A stretch of 12,996 bases of DNA from NCBI GenBank assembly GCA_937988745.1, contig CALKAR010000075.1, positions 1 through 12,996 of the forward strand. The letters run 5' to 3'. Of this stretch, positions 1-6,283 are shown piece after piece. Source of the DNA: an uncultured Peptococcaceae bacterium (GTDB lineage: Bacteria > Bacillota > Limnochordia > Darwinibacteriales > Darwinibacteriaceae). The notes under the pieces were generated by a model that made no database searches, had not been told where the DNA came from, and saw only the letters and a list, made by a program, of their open reading frames with translations. Position numbers and translations under genes: made by a program. Every line of letters starts with the position of its first letter. Position 1 is the first letter of the stretch.

Positions 1-95
1 GTACGGGTCGATCCCCGCGTGTGCGGGGTAGACCTTCGTGCGGGACTTTAGTAACACCAGCGTTACGGTCGATCCCCGCGTGTGCGGGGTAGACC
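1..95 (-). CRISPR. End of a type I-E-like CRISPR array (two repeats, one spacer)
   Basis: Two identical 29-bp repeats lie at 6-34 and 67-95, exactly 61 bp apart, with a 32-bp spacer at 35-66. The 29+32 geometry is typical of type I-E. Each repeat holds the stem CCCCGC-GTGT-GCGGGG and ends in GGTC/GACC. Bases 1-5 are the tail of another spacer, so the array continues past the left edge. Read on the minus strand the repeat ends GCGGGGATCGACC, which resembles the ATNNACC 3' handle of known I-E repeats better than the plus-strand ending (TAGACC). I therefore infer minus-strand transcription with the leader at 96 onward. The perfect identity of the outermost repeat also fits a leader end better than a decayed trailer end. 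No cas genes are in the window. Confidence 0.92.
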
Positions 96-206
96 CCAAA
101 AAACAATTCTGAACTTTCCGCCAAACAATGTATTATAAGTTAGTTCTCTGCGGCCATCGCTTTTTCCTCTAACGGTATTGCTATATTGTTGTTGCTAAGA
201 ATAACC
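96..206 (-). promoter_or_regulatory. Probable CRISPR leader
   Basis: This AT-rich noncoding stretch adjoins the outermost repeat. On the minus strand it carries a perfect -10 hexamer TATAAT (137-132), which would start a transcript about 30 nt before the first repeat. I see no good -35 at 17 bp (GCGATG). The leader call depends on the inferred array orientation. If the array is read on the plus strand, this is only trailer sequence. Confidence 0.45.
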
Positions 207-235
207 TTTACTATTTATAACTCGCATGGTATACT
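207..235 (+). promoter_or_regulatory. Sigma-A-type promoter of the peroxiredoxin gene
   Basis: The -35 TTTACT (207-212) and -10 TATACT (230-235) are separated by 17 bp and match the housekeeping consensus at 4/6 and 5/6. Transcription would start near 242, giving a short 5' leader with the Shine-Dalgarno site AAGGAGG at 253-259. Confidence 0.6.
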
Positions 236-267
236 ATACACACTAAAGGTGCAAGGAGGGTTCAGAT

Positions 268-720
268 TTGCTGACCGAAGGTACACAAGCACCAGACGTT
301 TCTATACAAGTCGCTGAAGATGAGTATATCAAGTTGAGCGATCTAGCCGGCAAAAAAGTAGTACTTTACTTCTACCCCAAGAATGGCACAACAGGCTGCA
401 CCAAAGAAGCCATCAGCATGCGCAACAGCTTCGATGAGATTACTGCCCGTGGTGCAGTAGTTATAGGTATCAGCCCGGACAGTGTTGAGTCGCACAAACG
501 TTTCCGACAAAAGCATAATCTTCCCTTTAACCTCGGCAGCGATCCGAACCATGAGGTAGCGGAAGCTTTCGGTGCTTGGGGCGACAAGAAGATGTTCGGT
601 AAAGTCTTTAAAGGTATTAAACGCTCCACGTTCATCATTGATGAGCAGGGAGTTATTACCAAGGTCTTCGATAAAGTCAATACTGAAACCCACGGTCAAG
701 ATGTCTTAGCTCATCTCTAG
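268..720 (+). CDS. Peroxiredoxin, BCP/PrxQ-like, single cysteine
   Basis: A thiol peroxidase of the AhpC/TSA thioredoxin fold that reduces hydrogen peroxide and organic hydroperoxides, probably in the cytoplasm (no signal peptide). The 150-residue length is normal for the BCP family. The active-site motif PKNGTTGC (37-44) fits P-x3-T-x2-C with Cys44 as peroxidatic cysteine, and Arg119 in KRSTFIID is the expected catalytic arginine. BCP proteins usually have a resolving cysteine five residues later (C-T-x-E-A-C). Here that position is Ile49 and Cys44 is the only cysteine, so the enzyme must rely on an external thiol. The start is TTG at 268, 8 nt after AAGGAGG (253-259), downstream of a good promoter. 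It appears monocistronic; its position beside the CRISPR array is probably incidental. Confidence 0.9.
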   Translation: MLTEGTQAPDVSIQVAEDEYIKLSDLAGKKVVLYFYPKNGTTGCTKEAISMRNSFDEITARGAVVIGISPDSVESHKRFRQKHNLPFNLGSDPNHEVAEAFGAWGDKKMFGKVFKGIKRSTFIIDEQGVITKVFDKVNTETHGQDVLAHL

Positions 721-751
721 ACAAACAGCACAGCAGACACATACTCCTCAG

Positions 752-791
752 CAAGAAGCGGTGGAACCAATTTTGGGTCCACCGCTTCTTG
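752..791. terminator. Hairpin between convergent genes
   Basis: A perfect 14-bp inverted repeat (752-765 with 778-791) plus two inner pairs lies between the peroxiredoxin stop (720) and the end of the converging permease gene (802). The plus strand continues with TTTG and the minus strand has no T-run, so it is a weak intrinsic terminator by sequence. Its location supports a shared transcription stop. Confidence 0.6.
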
Positions 792-801
792 TTTGCGTAT
801 C

Positions 802-1671
802 TTAGTCTTTTATTGAACCTCCCATTATTCCCTCTACCAGCTGACGCTGGAAGATAAAGAAAATCAACAGCGGAACCAGCATCTGCAAGAAGGCACCGGG
901 AGCGATGACGTCTACGTTTGAGGCAAATGTGCGCATTTGGCTGTAAATAGCCGTTGTCAATGGCGCATTTGCAGGCTCAGCAAAGATCAAAGCAATCATC
1001 ATGTCATTCCATACCCACAGGAACTGGAAGATGGACAGAGAAGCAATCGCGGGCATGGTCAGTGGCAGGAGTATCTTGGTGAATATCACGAAGTGCCCTG
1101 CCCCGTCCATTTGGGCGGCTTCTAACAACGCCCTCGGCATGTTCCCCATGAAATTTCGCAGGAGAAACACCGCAAAAGGCAAACCGAAGGCCAAATGGAA
1201 CACAATTACACCCTGCACTGTGCCGAAGATTCCCGTCAAGCGGAAAAGCTGCGCTGCCGGGATAAAGGCCATCTGGGTCGGCACAACCTGAAGCCCGACT
1301 ATTACTAAGAAAATGGCTTCCCGTCCTTTAAAAGGAATCCAGGATAAGGCATAGGCAGCTAAAGCAGCCACACCTACAACCAAGATAGTGCTGGGGATGG
1401 TGATGATAAATGTGTTCTTCAGCGCTCTGATCATCGTAGGTTGACTCAACAGCCGAATGTAGGAGTTGAGCGTCAGAGTCCGGGGATTAGCCAAGGCAGT
1501 CCACCAGCCGCTCTGTCCGATATCAGCACCGCTGCGCAGCGACTGTACGAAGAGCCCGACTGTAGGGATAAGCCAAAAAATGGCCACAACCAGCATGATA
1601 ATATCTACTGCCCTCTTCTGTACAAAGCGCAGTGTTCGCCGGACTCGTCCTTGTTTTTGTGTTGCTATCAT
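802..1671 (-). CDS. Sugar ABC transporter permease, MalG/AglG-like (CUT1)
   Basis: Inner-membrane subunit of a binding-protein-dependent carbohydrate importer. The 289 residues start with a basic cytoplasmic tail (RVRRTLRFVQKR) and contain about six hydrophobic segments (roughly 23-45, 87-110, 118-140, 152-172, 205-230 and 257-276). The EAA loop that docks the ATPase is clear at 184-203, reading EAAQMDGAGHF and then ILLPLTMPA, as in the MalG family. It is the last gene of the operon and begins 18 nt after the permease gene upstream. ATG is at 1671 with AAGGGGG about 10 nt before it, lying over the end of the preceding gene, which suggests translational coupling. The binding protein upstream resembles AglE, so alpha-glucosides are the likely substrate. 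The exact sugar is not readable from the sequence. Confidence 0.9.
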   Translation of the reverse strand: MIATQKQGRVRRTLRFVQKRAVDIIMLVVAIFWLIPTVGLFVQSLRSGADIGQSGWWTALANPRTLTLNSYIRLLSQPTMIRALKNTFIITIPSTILVVGVAALAAYALSWIPFKGREAIFLVIVGLQVVPTQMAFIPAAQLFRLTGIFGTVQGVIVFHLAFGLPFAVFLLRNFMGNMPRALLEAAQMDGAGHFVIFTKILLPLTMPAIASLSIFQFLWVWNDMMIALIFAEPANAPLTTAIYSQMRTFASNVDVIAPGAFLQMLVPLLIFFIFQRQLVEGIMGGSIKD

Positions 1672-1689
1672 CAGTTCGCCACCCCCTTA

Positions 1690-3015
1690 CTACTGTTCTA
1701 GGCGGAATCGCCTGATATTCGAAAGCATTACTGGCAGGATCAGCAGGAACAGAATGGTGGCCAAAGCACTGCCTAAGCCGTGGTCATTCATTCCGCCAAA
1801 GGCTGCATTCCACATCTCCAATGCCAATACCGTTGCATCTGCCTGAACTGATTCAGGTGCAATGACCAAGACAAGGTCGAAGATCTTCAGAACGCTGATA
1901 ATGGCACGTACGAATACTACCATCACCACAGGCATCAGAGACGGAACGGTAATATGGCGAAAGACCTGCCATTCGTTTGCTCCTTCAGTACGAGCCGCTT
2001 CCAAGAGATCACGATTGATCGCAGATAACCCTGCACCGATCATCATTAACGAAAAGCCTGTATTGATCCAGATATAAGCTATGATGAGAGCTGGAATGAT
2101 GAAGTCTCGGCCCAGCCAGTAATAGCCGCCAAAAGGCTGCCTAAAGCTGGCTTCGCTGAGCCGGATCGTGTACTCTCCTGGCGCAAGTCCAGTAATGGTA
2201 TAGGTACCGTCATTCTGTGTATAGGCAGTACCTACTACCTTACCATCCTTCACCGCTTCAACTCTAATCCCAGGCAGTCCTCGCTTGCCAGGATCAGGCT
2301 GTCCGCGGGTTCCCCGGCCACCACTGAGAAAGTCAAGCCAGACTACACCGCTAATCCCGTCTGTAACGGGTGCGGGAACAGAAAGCTCTTCAGCGTTCTC
2401 TGGAATCAGTGCCGGACGAATAGCCGCTAGCGGGAAATTCGCCTGCTGCCCTACTCTGACCGGGGTTTTGCTTTCAAACGCGCCGTCGACGGCGATGGCA
2501 AAATCGTCGGTTGAAAGTCGAGCACCAGGATACAAGCCTGGAGGCTTAGCGACATGCACGACCTTTTGCACGACCGCATTCATAAAGCCCACGTTCGGAT
2601 CCCCAGCATACATGAACCGGAAAGTAACACCGGCCGCTAGACCCGAAATGACCAGGGGCATGAACATTACCATGCGGAAAGCAGATGACCAGCGAATTCG
2701 TTCAGTTAGAACAGCGAAAATCAAACCCAGCGACGTTACGACTGCTGGTACAATCGCCACCCAAATGGCGTTGTTGCGAACGGCCACCAACATGCGCGGT
2801 TCAGTGAATACCCGCTTGTAGTTGGCAAGTCCCACAAAGCCGCCGTACGCGTCAAACAGACTGCGTCCAATAGTATAAATGATGGAGTATACCAGCAGCC
2901 CTAAAATCAGCGCCGCCGGGCCAAGAAACAATAATGTGGCTAATCTATTTCTTTTTCGGTCACTGCGGCGGCCCATGTGGGCCGCCGCACTACCTTTTGT
3001 TCGAGCTGACATCAT
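1690..3015 (-). CDS. Sugar ABC permease, MalF/AglF-like, with SdrD_B-like domain insertion
   Basis: First permease subunit of the CUT1 importer. At 441 residues it is about 130-150 longer than a usual MalF-type permease of this class (about 300). Hydrophobic segments lie near 26-50, 80-104, 114-136, 303-330, 360-378 and 415-433. The EAA loop is at 339-362 (EAARTEGANEWQ, then VPSLMPV). The extra length sits between TM3 and TM4, at about 150-298, in the outward-facing loop. A Pro-rich linker (about 158-217) is followed by a compact beta-sandwich signature at 218-288: SGVVWLDF, GLPGIRVEAV, GTYTITGLAPGEYTIRL. This matches SdrD_B/CNA-B-like or carboxypeptidase-regulatory-like domains. TM4 resumes at YYWLGRDFIIPAL, where ordinary permeases continue directly. 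There is no frameshift. Two ATGs (3015 and 3012) are possible; AGGAGG at 3025-3020 is better spaced (7 nt) for the second. Confidence 0.9.
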   Translation of the reverse strand: MMSARTKGSAAAHMGRRSDRKRNRLATLLFLGPAALILGLLVYSIIYTIGRSLFDAYGGFVGLANYKRVFTEPRMLVAVRNNAIWVAIVPAVVTSLGLIFAVLTERIRWSSAFRMVMFMPLVISGLAAGVTFRFMYAGDPNVGFMNAVVQKVVHVAKPPGLYPGARLSTDDFAIAVDGAFESKTPVRVGQQANFPLAAIRPALIPENAEELSVPAPVTDGISGVVWLDFLSGGRGTRGQPDPGKRGLPGIRVEAVKDGKVVGTAYTQNDGTYTITGLAPGEYTIRLSEASFRQPFGGYYWLGRDFIIPALIIAYIWINTGFSLMMIGAGLSAINRDLLEAARTEGANEWQVFRHITVPSLMPVVMVVFVRAIISVLKIFDLVLVIAPESVQADATVLALEMWNAAFGGMNDHGLGSALATILFLLILPVMLSNIRRFRLEQ

Positions 3016-3028
3016 TCAGCCTCCTATT

Positions 3029-4312
3029 TTAGTAGGCTTTCTGAGCATCCTCTTCCAGCTGGCTGGTGATAGCTTCGATATCAGGGTTGCGTACGAACTC
3101 TTGGAAGCCACCGCGCATACCAGTACCAGCAGTGGAACCGAACTCCTGAGGTACTAAGTCAGAGAGGTCAAAACGGAACCACTCGGCTTCTTGCAGAGCC
3201 TTGGCAGAGGCTGCCGCGATTTCATTTGGATAAACTGCGAGGTCTACACCCTGGTTTGGAGAGGTCAGACCGCCGCGTGCTGCCCAGATTTCTGCTGCTT
3301 CTGGTGTTGCCAGGAAGCGGATCAGGGCACGTGCACCTGGAGTGTCCTTCATCATTACTGCTGCGTCTCCACCGCCAACTACTGCCCCTGGTGAACCCTT
3401 AATGGATGGGAAGGGGAAGAACAGAGCGTCTTCGCCAACAACAGCGTTGGTTTCGTTCTGGATAGCGGATACGGAGAAGTCAGCACCGTAGGCCATTGCA
3501 GCCTGTGGTGGATCGAGGAATGGCTTGACGATGCCCTCTGGATGTGTAGCTTCGAGGGTGCCTTCAACGCCACCAGCGAGCCAATCAGCACGGCCGAGAA
3601 CCTGCTTGAGATACTCGAAAGCTTCGATTACGCTTGGATCGGTCCAGGAGATCTCATGCTCAACCAGCTTGTCATACATTTCAGGACCAGCTGTGCGCAG
3701 ATAAATATTTTCAAACCAGTCGGTCAGAACCCAAGAAGAGCCACCACCAGTTGAGAATGGGGTGATACCGAAGAACTCGATCATTTCGGCAGCTTCGATC
3801 ATTTCTTCCCAAGTGGTAGGCACATCAAGGCCGACTTCGGCAAAGATGTTGGTGTTGTACCAAACAACGGATTTGTTAGCTGCTTTGTACCATACACCGT
3901 ACAGATCGCCGTCAACAGAACCTAATTCACGCCAAACAGGTGCGTAGTACTTGTCGATCAGGTCTCCAGCTACATCTTCGATGGGTACCAAGAATCCACG
4001 GCGAGCAAACTGCTTAACAAGGCCTGGGTTAGGCAGAACAGCAACATCTGGTGGATTACCGCCTTCTACTCTAGTTCCCAGAACGGTTGCCATGTTGTCA
4101 GGAGTTGGGCTGTAAACTACTTCAGCACCAGTTAACTCAGAGAATCTAGCGAGAACTGCTTCAAAGCTGCGCTGTTCTTCACCGCTCCACAGAGCGATTA
4201 CGTTAACGGTTTCTCCAGCCAGGTTTGGCCATTCAGTTGCGGCCGCAGCTGGAACAGCAAAGAGAACCAACAGTGCCAAGACAAGTGTAAGGATACGGCT
4301 ATTAAGCTTCAT
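3029..4312 (-). CDS. Extracellular sugar-binding protein, AglE-like (alpha-glucoside type)
   Basis: Substrate-binding protein (solute-binding family 1) that captures sugar outside the inner membrane and delivers it to the two permeases downstream. The 427 residues start with a signal peptide: MKLNSR, a hydrophobic core to about 20, then a PAAAA-T cleavage region near 21-26. There is no lipobox cysteine, so the mature protein should be soluble in a periplasm. Family features include NPPDVAVLPNPGLV, VVWYNTNIF, TDWFENIYLRTAGPEMYDK, VVGEDALFFPFP and DTPGARALIRFLATPEAAEIW. Their order and wording resemble rhizobial AglE, the alpha-glucoside (trehalose/sucrose/maltose) binding protein, as I recall it. 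ATG at 4312 follows AGAAGGAGG with 6 nt spacing. It is the third gene of the rpiR-HAD-agl-like cluster, 14 nt before the first permease. Confidence 0.9.
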   Translation of the reverse strand: MKLNSRILTLVLALLVLFAVPAAAATEWPNLAGETVNVIALWSGEEQRSFEAVLARFSELTGAEVVYSPTPDNMATVLGTRVEGGNPPDVAVLPNPGLVKQFARRGFLVPIEDVAGDLIDKYYAPVWRELGSVDGDLYGVWYKAANKSVVWYNTNIFAEVGLDVPTTWEEMIEAAEMIEFFGITPFSTGGGSSWVLTDWFENIYLRTAGPEMYDKLVEHEISWTDPSVIEAFEYLKQVLGRADWLAGGVEGTLEATHPEGIVKPFLDPPQAAMAYGADFSVSAIQNETNAVVGEDALFFPFPSIKGSPGAVVGGGDAAVMMKDTPGARALIRFLATPEAAEIWAARGGLTSPNQGVDLAVYPNEIAAASAKALQEAEWFRFDLSDLVPQEFGSTAGTGMRGGFQEFVRNPDIEAITSQLEEDAQKAY

Positions 4313-4353
4313 GGGTTTCCTCCTTCTGAATTTTGTCCAGTAATACTGCCAGA

Positions 4354-4368
4354 TTTATACAACCGGTT
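4354..4368 (-). promoter_or_regulatory. Possible LacI-type operator and -10 before the binding-protein gene
   Basis: The 103-bp gap between the HAD gene and the binding-protein gene contains the palindrome AACCGGTT (4361-4368), a core common in LacI/CcpA-family operators. A -10-like TATAAA follows directly on the minus strand (4359-4354). The -35 region is poor. A local, sugar-controlled promoter for the transporter genes is possible but unproven. A small hairpin (4397-4414) with TTTT after it also lies upstream and could thin out read-through from the HAD gene. Confidence 0.3.
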
Positions 4369-4415
4369 TCTTTTCTGCGTACCACCTCCTAAAAGCATCT
4401 CAGGTGTTAGAGATA

Positions 4416-5180
4416 CTATAGTGCAAACTTAACTTTCAAAATATCGGCTACACCATCACTAGCATTCTTGGAGCTCACATAACCACCGACTTTAAGAACT
4501 GCTTCTTTAATATCCTTATCGGCGTTGTTGGTGGTCGCTCCATGAAAACCTGAGGTGAGCATACCTAAATCATTGTGAGAATCTCCAACAGCTAAGACTT
4601 GCTGGTCAGCAGCTCCTACCTGTTCCGCCACTAATCGCAGGGCGTGCAGCTTCCCAACTTCCTTGTGGCGCAGAGCCAGACCCCTGTTATTGCGGATGGG
4701 ATTCAAATCGTACTCGGAGGCAATATCTCTAACCTTCTCCAGGCCTTCTTGAGCGGCTTCGCGAGAGCTAAATGTAATCTCTACGAAACCTCTGCTCTCC
4801 TGCAGAACCTTATTATTCACGAAAAACGGGAGCTGATGTTCCTCCGCCAATCGCCCCGCCACTAGGTTTCCCTGCTGGAGCAGGCTGCGTTCCTTTGCCA
4901 AAAGCTCAGAGTTTCGTGGTTCCCAGGGCTCATAACGGCCGGAATCCTCTAAGCTGTAAATATCCCGTTCTTCACAGATAAAGAAGTGTGGGAAACCTAG
5001 TTCAGGAGTTATCCCGTTCTTCTCCAGTAAATAACATGCCTCGTTGAAAGGCCTGCCTGTTACAATAGAAATATAAAGTCCAGATTCGACCAATTGCTTC
5101 AAATAAGAAATTGTAGTTTCAGAAATGCTCTCATCTAAGTTTATCAATGTTCCATCTAAGTCTAGTCCAATGAGTTTCAC
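4416..5180 (-). CDS. HAD-superfamily (Cof/IIB-type) sugar-phosphatase-like hydrolase
   Basis: A Mg-dependent phosphohydrolase of 254 residues, a normal length for the Cof/HAD-IIB group, predicted cytoplasmic. All four HAD motifs are present: motif I DLDGTL with the nucleophile Asp7 and acid/base Asp9, motif II with Thr41 in SIVTGRP, motif III Lys177 in EVGKLHAL, and motif IV GDSHNDLGML with Asp200 and Asp204. The middle section (about 80-165) is the C2-type cap that sets substrate choice. Placement between an RpiR regulator and a sugar importer suggests it dephosphorylates a sugar phosphate. Trehalose- or sucrose-phosphate phosphatases belong to the same wider group, but the substrate cannot be named here. 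The start is GTG at 5180 with AGGAGG 12 nt upstream; no better start is visible. It follows rpiR by 46 nt. Confidence 0.88.
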   Translation of the reverse strand: MKLIGLDLDGTLINLDESISETTISYLKQLVESGLYISIVTGRPFNEACYLLEKNGITPELGFPHFFICEERDIYSLEDSGRYEPWEPRNSELLAKERSLLQQGNLVAGRLAEEHQLPFFVNNKVLQESRGFVEITFSSREAAQEGLEKVRDIASEYDLNPIRNNRGLALRHKEVGKLHALRLVAEQVGAADQQVLAVGDSHNDLGMLTSGFHGATTNNADKDIKEAVLKVGGYVSSKNASDGVADILKVKFAL

Positions 5181-5226
5181 CGATTACAAAGTCCTCCTAG
5201 TTTGTAGTGCTTCTTCTCCTAGAGCG

Positions 5227-6027
5227 TTAGAACATCTCTGACGTCAGTTTCAGCGGAATGCCCCTAGCCTGAGCAGTTTCATAGAGCAGTGCATTTATTA
5301 CCGCCTCGAAACCAGCCTTAATCGGAATTACACTTCCGCCCAGTACAGCACGGGGTGAGGCCGCTTGCAGCACAACAGCAGCTGTCTCAGTCAATGGTGA
5401 AAGATGTCTGCTGGTAATAGCAATCACAGTCAGGTTTTCCCTCTTCACCATCTCCAAGGGTTTTACTAGGTAGCTGCCTTCGCCAGACACAGACAAGAAG
5501 ATAAACACGCACTCGTGGTCACGCAGCATGGAGAAATTCGTAAGGTCCAGTGTTTCGCGGAATACATAAGAATCAATGCCCAGATGCCAGCAGCGGTGAT
5601 TTGCAATCTCGCCCATCATTCCAGACTCTCCTGCGCCGAACCAGTACAGCCGCTTGGCTCTGGTCATCAGCTCCACAGCCTTGTTGAAGGCTTCTGGATC
5701 GACATGCTGGAGCGAATAGTGAATGGCATCGTGCATCGCAGTCGTCACCCATTTGAAAGATGGGCTTACAATCGGCACATCGACTATCGGACGCAGTGCC
5801 GAGAAATTGCGCTGCAGATCCGTGTAGCCCCCAAACCCGAGTTCTTTGCAGAACCTAAAAACGGTGGCTCGTGAGACACCAACTGCTGCAGCAAATTCGT
5901 CAATGCCCAATGATAAAACCGCACTAGGATTCTCCATTAAGAAACGGGCTATAGCTTTATGCTGCTTACTAAGTGTGTTGTATCTGCTTTTAAGGTGTTC
6001 GATGGTCCGGTAAACATCACTTTTCAC
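5227..6027 (-). CDS. RpiR/MurR-family transcriptional regulator (HTH + SIS)
   Basis: A DNA-binding regulator of 266 residues, the usual RpiR length. The N-terminal HTH_6 domain spans about 1-77, with the recognition region at 42-66 (IDEFAAAVGVSRATVFRFCK, then ELGF). The C-terminal SIS domain, about 110-235, contains RLYWFGAGESG and VFIFLSVSGEG, the phosphosugar-binding segments of this fold. The family typically senses phosphorylated sugars and represses or activates sugar catabolism genes. It heads the minus-strand cluster with the HAD phosphatase and AglE/F/G-like importer, which are its likely targets. The start is GTG at 6027 with GGAG 8 nt before it. A 16-bp palindrome (6047-6062) overlaps its presumed promoter, which suggests autoregulation. 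Confidence 0.92.
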   Translation of the reverse strand: MKSDVYRTIEHLKSRYNTLSKQHKAIARFLMENPSAVLSLGIDEFAAAVGVSRATVFRFCKELGFGGYTDLQRNFSALRPIVDVPIVSPSFKWVTTAMHDAIHYSLQHVDPEAFNKAVELMTRAKRLYWFGAGESGMMGEIANHRCWHLGIDSYVFRETLDLTNFSMLRDHECVFIFLSVSGEGSYLVKPLEMVKRENLTVIAITSRHLSPLTETAAVVLQAASPRAVLGGSVIPIKAGFEAVINALLYETAQARGIPLKLTSEMF

Positions 6028-6046
6028 CTAAAACACTCCACAAGGC

Positions 6047-6084
6047 TGATACAAAAGTATCATTTTAAAGCCTTCTCTTTGCAA
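6047..6084 (-). promoter_or_regulatory. Proximal rpiR promoter with palindromic operator
   Basis: On the minus strand, -35 TTGCAA (6084-6079) and -10 GATACT (6061-6056) are 17 bp apart, placing the start near 6049. The perfect inverted repeat TGATAC-AAAA-GTATCA (6047-6062) covers the -10 and start site. That is where a repressor would sit. The hexamers are only moderate matches (4/6 each). Confidence 0.5.
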
Positions 6085-6135
6085 GTAATACTTCCATCTC
6101 ATTTCCGTTTTTCCTGCCTAGAAAAGCAAAAAAAT

Positions 6136-6172
6136 AAAAACTGCCGGTAAGAAAATCTTACCAGCAGTTTTT
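6136..6172 (-). terminator. Strong intrinsic terminator in the divergent spacer
   Basis: A 17-bp stem (6136-6152 with 6156-6172) has one mismatch and an AAA loop. On the minus strand the descending arm runs into TTTTTATTTTTTTGC, a classic U-tract; the plus strand has only TTTTTG. The preferred direction is therefore leftward, yet it lies about 110 bp before the rpiR start rather than after a gene. It would stop transcripts begun at the promoter at 6255-6283. Confidence 0.8.
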
Positions 6173-6248
6173 GAGGTAGAGAGCTTATTTTGATGCAGAT
6201 TGACCTGCAATGCGGCCTAGCCGTAGTCTTATATTCTAGAAAAGAGAC
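6136..6248 (-). ncRNA. Candidate small RNA or attenuated leader, about 113 nt
   Basis: The interval runs from a predicted start about 7 bp after a perfect -10 (TATAAT, 6260-6255) to the strong terminator at 6136-6172. It has no convincing reading frame. It can form small stems: CGGC-TAG-GCCG, TGCAG-N6-CTGCA, and GTCT pairing with AGAC around TTCTAGAA, followed by the terminator hairpin. It matches no RNA class I recognise. It could be a free-standing sRNA or a leader in which read-through into rpiR is controlled. Confidence 0.4.
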
Positions 6249-6254
6249 AACCCC

Positions 6255-6283
6255 ATTATATGTGATCGTATTCACAAATGCAA
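6255..6283 (-). promoter_or_regulatory. Distal leftward promoter in the divergent spacer
   Basis: The minus-strand -10 TATAAT (6260-6255) is perfect and the -35 TTGCAT (6283-6278) lies exactly 17 bp upstream. The CRP-like palindrome TGTGATCGTATTCACA (6261-6276) fills the spacer between them, so a protein bound there should block this promoter. Confidence 0.55.

Noticed and set aside
207..267. PerR- or OxyR-type operator at the peroxiredoxin promoter
   Set aside because: No TTATAAT-N-ATTATAA-like palindrome overlaps the promoter; the TATACTATAC stretch is too simple to call.
2120..2570. Possible gene fusion error or frameshift in the permease
   Set aside because: The frame is continuous, permease motifs resume in register on both sides, and the inserted part has a coherent domain signature.
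2285..2821. Plus-strand 178-codon frame opposite the permease gene
   Set aside because: It is low-complexity in Ser/Thr/Pro/Arg and antisense to a well-supported permease, including its inserted domain.
5959..6150. Plus-strand 63-codon frame ending in the terminator at 6136-6172
   Set aside because: Its first part is antisense to rpiR, it has no ribosome binding site, and the terminator's U-tract is stronger on the opposite strand.
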